NCBI RefSeq assembly: GCF_965137005.1
Contig: NZ_CBCRXM010000013.1
Span: 29,436 to 93,435, forward strand
Source: Sphingomonas_O antarctica
Lineage (GTDB): Bacteria > Pseudomonadota > Alphaproteobacteria > Sphingomonadales > Sphingomonadaceae
Length of the DNA stretch: 64,000 nucleotides
Direction: 5' to 3'
In this document: positions 60,207 through 64,000 of the stretch, piece by piece
Position numbering within the stretch: position 1 is the first letter of the stretch
How the letters are laid out: each line of letters begins with the position of its first letter
Position numbers and translations under genes: made by a program
The notes under the pieces: generated by a model
Told to the model about the DNA's origin: nothing
Databases searched by the model: none
Seen by the model: only the letters and a program-made list of their open reading frames with translations

Positions 60207-61390
60207 TTGAACCCAAAATCGGCTGGTTCATTCTGTCGGAGGCGGATCGAGCGGCCGCCAACCGGCTGCTCGCCAGCGCGTCGTCCGACGGCACGCGCGA
60301 CGAGCTCGGATTCGCTCCGATCCACTTCGCGTTCGCCGACCGTTTCTTCCCCGGCACCTCGGTGCAGCACGCCCAGCTCAGATACGTCTTCTTCGTCGCC
60401 TGGTCCTACCAGGAGCTGCTATCTCGAACGGCTGGCGAGCGGTTCTCGGTCGATGAGCTGTTCGACATCGAGCGCCGATATTCGACGCGGTTGATAAGGT
60501 CGGTCGAGACGCTCGAGGGTTCCGGCATCTCCGGCTGGACAAAATACCAAGCCGATCAGCGACCGATCGTGCGTGCGAGCACCATCTACTGGACCGCGCT
60601 GCGCTCGTGGGGGATGGCAAGCCCGGTCGGTGGCCTCGGCGACCCTCCAACCGAGACGCAGCTGCGGGGACTGTGGCCGCGTCTGGTCAGCCGCGAGGAC
60701 GGCGACGACGGCAGGACCATAAACGCAGACCTTTTCGAGGGCATGCCCGGAGCTCCGGCCGGCTGGCGCAACAAGACAGGCAAACTCGACTTCGCGCTTC
60801 GCAAGGTCGAGGCGCAATACCTGCGGCGCCTATGGGAGACGGCCGGCACCGGCGGAACCAGGCCCCTCCTCAGCAGACTGACGGAGGCGGGGGTGACGAC
60901 GGAGTCGCTGTGGTCCCCAGCGGTCCGGCGGGTCGCCACGGAGTCTGACCGAAACGCCCTGACGCTCGCCGAACGGGCGGCGGCGGTCGCCTGCATCGCC
61001 CGTGCCGCGCACTCCGCACTGATCGAACGGAAACGAAACAAGGACCGCGGTCTCGAAGATCACCGCCACACCGACGCGTTGCCAGTGCTGGTCGAGAAGC
61101 ACCGGGACGCCGCACTGGCGCTAGACGTCGCAGCGCTCAGGACGGAGACCCACATCGACGCCAGGCTCGTCGCGTTCGTCGAGACGGTCGTTGAATGGGT
61201 GCGCGAACGGCGCCCCCTGGACACGATCGCGGACGCGCTGACGACGCGGGAGCGCGACCTCAAGGACGTCCGGGCATATCTGGTGAACGAGCAGCGCCGC
61301 CGGGATTGGCGAAAGGGCATCGCCGCCCCGCTCGACTACCGTTGGCCTGTCGTGCGCGACATGATCGAATGCGTCAGGGATGTCTCGTGA
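60207..61390 (+). CDS. DUF6361 family protein (frame break or slippage at the fourth codon)
   Basis: A protein of about 394 residues matching DUF6361: IGWFILSEADRAAANRLLAS, DELGFAPIHFAFADRFFPGT, HAQLRYVFFVAWSYQELLSR, GWTKYQADQRPIVRASTIYW, DYRWPVVRDMIECV. Homology begins at Ile (60218) but no start codon exists in that frame upstream; the preceding in-frame stop is at 60170. A TTG at 60207 reads MNPK and then needs a -1 shift at CCCAAAA (60212-60218) to enter the IGW frame. Either one A is lost or ribosomes slip. GTG 60362 is in frame but deletes the conserved N-terminus. First gene of a DUF6361-PLD-helicase operon. Confidence 0.8.
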
Positions 61391-63198
61391 CGTTCGGTCG
61401 GCAAGACGACCGCATATCGGTATTCGCAGCACTGCGCCCCGGGCCCGGCCAGACCGTCTCGCGCGCTGTCGTCACGACATACTCGCTCGACCTGATCGCC
61501 ATGCTCGGCCTGGTGCTCGCGCTCGGCGGGGATGCCGAGACGGAGTTCGAGGCTTCCCCGCTCGGCCTTGTGAAGGCTTTCGACAGGATGAGGGGCAGGC
61601 TCCTCGTCCTGCACCAGCTGAGCCGCGTCGTGGCACCGAGCGCGCACAGGTCGGTCCTGCCCCTTCTCGACACGATGGTGCACGCCATCGCCTCGAACGA
61701 ACGCCGCGAGAGCTGGCACCCGAAGGTCGCCCTCGCGAGATACACGTCGGAGGGTGGCGTCGAATGGCGGTTCTGGATCGGAAGCCGAAATCTCACGGGG
61801 TCCACCGATCGGGACGCCGGACTGTTGCTCGTGACCTCCAGGGAGAAGGCGGCGCGACAGCTGCCGGACATCTGCAGCCTGGCAGAGGACCTCCTAGCGG
61901 AGGCCGGGCTGACGGCGGCCGAGCTGACCGAACTCAAATCCGCCCGGTGGTCAGCGCCCCCGGGCGTCAGTGTGCGCAGCATCCAATGGCGCCGCAACGG
62001 ACAGACCCGCAGGTTCCTCGACACCCCCTTGCTGGCCCGTGCCGATCGCGGCTGCGCCGTCAGCCCGTTCATCGACCATGGCGGCCTAGAGGAAGTGCTG
62101 AAGGCGGGCGCCGGCACCGTCTCCCTGCTCACCACCGAACTGGCTGGAGCGGGCTGCGCTCCCTACGACGGGGTGAGGTTCCACGTCGACGCCGCGCCCG
62201 AACCCGAGACGCCCGTCTCGGTCGAGCAGCAGCAGGAGGAGGTCGTCGGCGAGTTCGCCGAACCCCCTTCGACCGGTATCCACGCCAAGCTCTTCGCGGT
62301 GTCCAAGGGAGTCCGGACCACGCTCCTGCTCGGAAGCGCGAACCTGACGAGGCGGGGTCTGATCGGCCCCAACGCAGAGGCGGTGGCCATCCTCGACATT
62401 ACCGGCCCAGCACTGGCAGAGTCGCTCTATGGCTTCGTCGGCGGGGGCCTCGAACTGACGGCCAGCGTGCCCGAAACGGCCGAGGAACAAGAGAGTGAAC
62501 GCGCGAAGCGGGAACTGGACGGTCTGATCAGCCAGTTCCTCGAACACTCGTTCCGGCTGACCTACCGAGACGACGGGCTTCACCTTGTCATCGGTGACGG
62601 TGCAGCGCAGATTCTGGGCTTCGCCCGCTTCGAGGTCTCGCCGTTCCTGGAAGCCGAAGCATGGACAACCATCCAAGCTGGATCGCGCTCGATACCACTG
62701 CTTGCGAACCCGCCGCCGGTCAGCGAGCAGACCGCTCTCGTCAACTTCCGAGCGAACAGCATCTCCGGCCCGGAAGTCTGCCGCGAATGGGTGCAGACGC
62801 TCGAGGTCGAGGGCATCGACGTGGAGCGGAGGGATCGCGCCCTTCTCGCGCGCTATGTCGGGGCGAACAGGTTCCGCGACTGGCTGCGCTCACTGCTCGA
62901 CGGCGTGGACGGCACCGGCGGTCAGCGGTGGACGGACCCGATCGGCCCGTGGAACCCGCAAGACCCCGCCAGCCATCTGTCCCAGATATTCACTCTGGAG
63001 ACCATGCTCGCCGCATGGGCGAGAGACCACAAGGCATTCGAAAGCCGGGTGGGCGGGATGATGGCGATGCTCGAGTCCTTCAAGGAAGTATTCGCGGCGA
63101 TTCCAGACGACGGCGAGCGGGAGGCGGCGTTGAACGACCTCGAGGAGGTCCGGCCCTTCCTTCAAGCCGTTCATGACGCGATCGGCGTCGCGCTGTGA
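61387..63198 (+). CDS. Phospholipase D-like nuclease
   Basis: A protein of 603 residues with two PLD-type HxK motifs: WHPKVALARY near residue 115 with GSRNLTGSTDRDAG following, and IHAKLFAVSKGVRTTLLLGS near residue 298 with SANLTRRGL. These form one composite active site, as in PLD nucleases such as those in DISARM and Mokosh. The C-terminal half is unassigned. The start GTG overlaps the DUF6361 stop (GTGA); the stop overlaps the helicase start (GTGA). The three genes therefore form one translational unit. Confidence 0.87.
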   Translation: MTFGRQDDRISVFAALRPGPGQTVSRAVVTTYSLDLIAMLGLVLALGGDAETEFEASPLGLVKAFDRMRGRLLVLHQLSRVVAPSAHRSVLPLLDTMVHAIASNERRESWHPKVALARYTSEGGVEWRFWIGSRNLTGSTDRDAGLLLVTSREKAARQLPDICSLAEDLLAEAGLTAAELTELKSARWSAPPGVSVRSIQWRRNGQTRRFLDTPLLARADRGCAVSPFIDHGGLEEVLKAGAGTVSLLTTELAGAGCAPYDGVRFHVDAAPEPETPVSVEQQQEEVVGEFAEPPSTGIHAKLFAVSKGVRTTLLLGSANLTRRGLIGPNAEAVAILDITGPALAESLYGFVGGGLELTASVPETAEEQESERAKRELDGLISQFLEHSFRLTYRDDGLHLVIGDGAAQILGFARFEVSPFLEAEAWTTIQAGSRSIPLLANPPPVSEQTALVNFRANSISGPEVCREWVQTLEVEGIDVERRDRALLARYVGANRFRDWLRSLLDGVDGTGGQRWTDPIGPWNPQDPASHLSQIFTLETMLAAWARDHKAFESRVGGMMAMLESFKEVFAAIPDDGEREAALNDLEEVRPFLQAVHDAIGVAL

Positions 63199-63880
63199 CC
63201 ACGCTCGCGGAGTTCCAGCGGAGGACCGTAGAGGTCGCGCTCGACCGCCTGGAAGCAAACGGCCCGCGGCGCTTCCTGGTCGCGGACGAGGTCGGTCTCG
63301 GCAAGACGATCATCGCCCGCTCGTTGGCGGAGGGGCTGCGGAAGAACCGGCGCCACCTGAACGTCATGTATCTCTGCCCCAGCCTAGAGATCGTCGGGCA
63401 AAACCGGCTGAAGTTCGTCTCGTTGACGGGTATCGAGGAGAAGGACTATTCGCCAGGCGAGGACAGGCTGGCACTGGTCCCGGGGTCACCCCCGGACGCG
63501 GGGAACGGTTTCCGGATATTCACCTTTACGCCCGAGACGAGCCTGCCCGGATGGAAACCGGGGCCCCGGACGGGCCGAAAGGCGGAGCGGGCGCTGATAA
63601 GGCGGCTGCTCGACCGCTACGATCTGATCAGGCCCGTCGCGCTGCGCATGGACCGCGAACATGCGGGCAGCGGTCGCAAGCTGCTGGACGAGCGCGCACC
63701 TAGTCTCAATGGCTACACCTTCGTCGCGATCGAGCAGGCTGTGCGCGACGTCTTCCGTTGCCCAATGGGCAACTTCGAGAAGGTCGTGGTCGACTGGCTC
63801 GGGCGAAAGCACGTCGACATCGGAGAGTTCGTCGGCCGGTTCCGCTCGATCCTCGCTCTGGCGGCGTTGCGGTCGAAGAC
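63195..63880 (+). pseudogene. SF2 helicase, N-terminal part, interrupted by an IS3-family element
   Basis: About 228 codons of a DEAD/SNF2-type helicase start: TTLAEFQRRTVEVALDRLEA, Walker A FLVADEVGLGKTIIARSLAE, motif Ia LNVMYLCPSLEIVGQNRLKF. The GTG start overlaps the PLD stop. Motif II was not reached before the IS. The frame runs across the junction near 63880 into IS DNA, so the C-terminal two-thirds are displaced, presumably to the far side of the IS outside the window. If that side is intact, the gene was complete until recently. Confidence 0.82.
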
Positions 63881-64000
63881 TGATCTGCCCCCCGCTGAGT
63901 GGCCCAGAGACTATGATAGTCTGGACCACGAAAGGGACGACGAATGCCGAGCAAGAAGCACAAGCCGGAAGAGATTATCGGGAAGCTGCGTGAAGTTGAG
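63881..64000 (+). mobile_element. IS3-family element, left end (continues past the window)
   Basis: The likely left end is TGATCTGCCCCCC at 63881, of the IS407-group type that begins TG; the exact boundary is uncertain by several bases. A perfect 7-bp palindrome AGACTAT-G-ATAGTCT (63908-63922) precedes the transposase start. Confidence 0.75.
63944..64000 (+). CDS. IS3-family transposase OrfA, N-terminus only
   Basis: Nineteen codons before the window ends: MPSKKHKPEEIIGKLREVE, the usual opening of IS407-group OrfA, a helix-turn-helix protein. GGGA lies upstream of the ATG. The remaining OrfA and OrfB are outside. Confidence 0.85.
   Translation, partial: MPSKKHKPEEIIGKLREVE

Noticed and set aside
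60207..63880. Assignment of the DUF6361-PLD-helicase operon to DISARM or Mokosh
   Set aside because: DrmA/DrmB hallmarks and a Mokosh kinase are not visible, and the helicase is cut before its diagnostic motifs.
1..64000. CRISPR arrays, rRNA genes, prophage structural genes, plasmid replication genes
   Set aside because: None seen: no regularly spaced short repeats, no rRNA-like stretch, no capsid, tail, terminase or replication initiator motifs.

Overview
The window is high-GC DNA from an alphaproteobacterium, most likely a sphingomonad (Sphingomonas/Sphingobium/Novosphingobium-like). The signs are a PEPxxWA-CTERM protein, direct-repeat LexA boxes of the form GTTC-N7-GTTC, an imuA-imuB-dnaE2 mutasome, palindromic elements of a kind common in these genomes, and dense coupling of genes by ATGA/GTGA/TTGA stop-start overlaps. 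No gene is chromosomally diagnostic by itself and no database search was possible.

Bases 1 to about 25,830 are core chromosome: the end of coxB and all of ctaD (cytochrome c oxidase), a DUF1800/DUF1501 secreted pair, a PEP-CTERM protein, a GT4 glycosyltransferase, DUF2218 with a histidine-rich PadR regulator, rarA, a tRNA-Thr, a large GH18-NodB-GT2 fusion, gor, lepB-rnc-era, a sirtuin that carries an in-frame palindromic element, an aldo/keto reductase, a GFA protein, DUF72, dapB, nth and a tRNA-Arg(CCG).

From the 3' end of the tRNA-Arg onward the window is accessory. A serine recombinase whose last codons lie inside the tRNA is cut at its 5' end by an IS6-family element, which also abuts an IS110 remnant. 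About 6 kb of somewhat less GC-rich cargo follows (methyltransferase, TupA-like ATP-grasp, GT4, GH13). A second, different IS6 element cuts a LigC-type ligase gene that ends an operon with ligD and an exonuclease III gene. Next come a DUF4062 protein, a divergent response regulator/histidine kinase pair, and the LexA-controlled mutasome.

The right-hand 17 kb (47-64 kb) looks like a defence and DNA-damage island. It holds (i) a compact operon of a DUF6471 protein, a 1239-residue type IIG restriction-modification enzyme and a membrane protein, preceded by two matching 20-bp palindromes spaced 40 bp centre to centre; (ii) a LexA-box-controlled SRAP-like protein that has lost every expected catalytic residue and is fused to an AlkB-like dioxygenase by a 19-bp tandem duplication; (iii) a second SRAP gene with its residues intact; (iv) an HNH nuclease followed by a frameshifted methyltransferase-HNH fusion and a possible HEPN-like protein; (v) a coupled DUF6361 - PLD-nuclease - helicase operon whose helicase is cut by an IS3-family element at the right edge. 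The best candidates for undescribed biology are (i), (ii) and (v).
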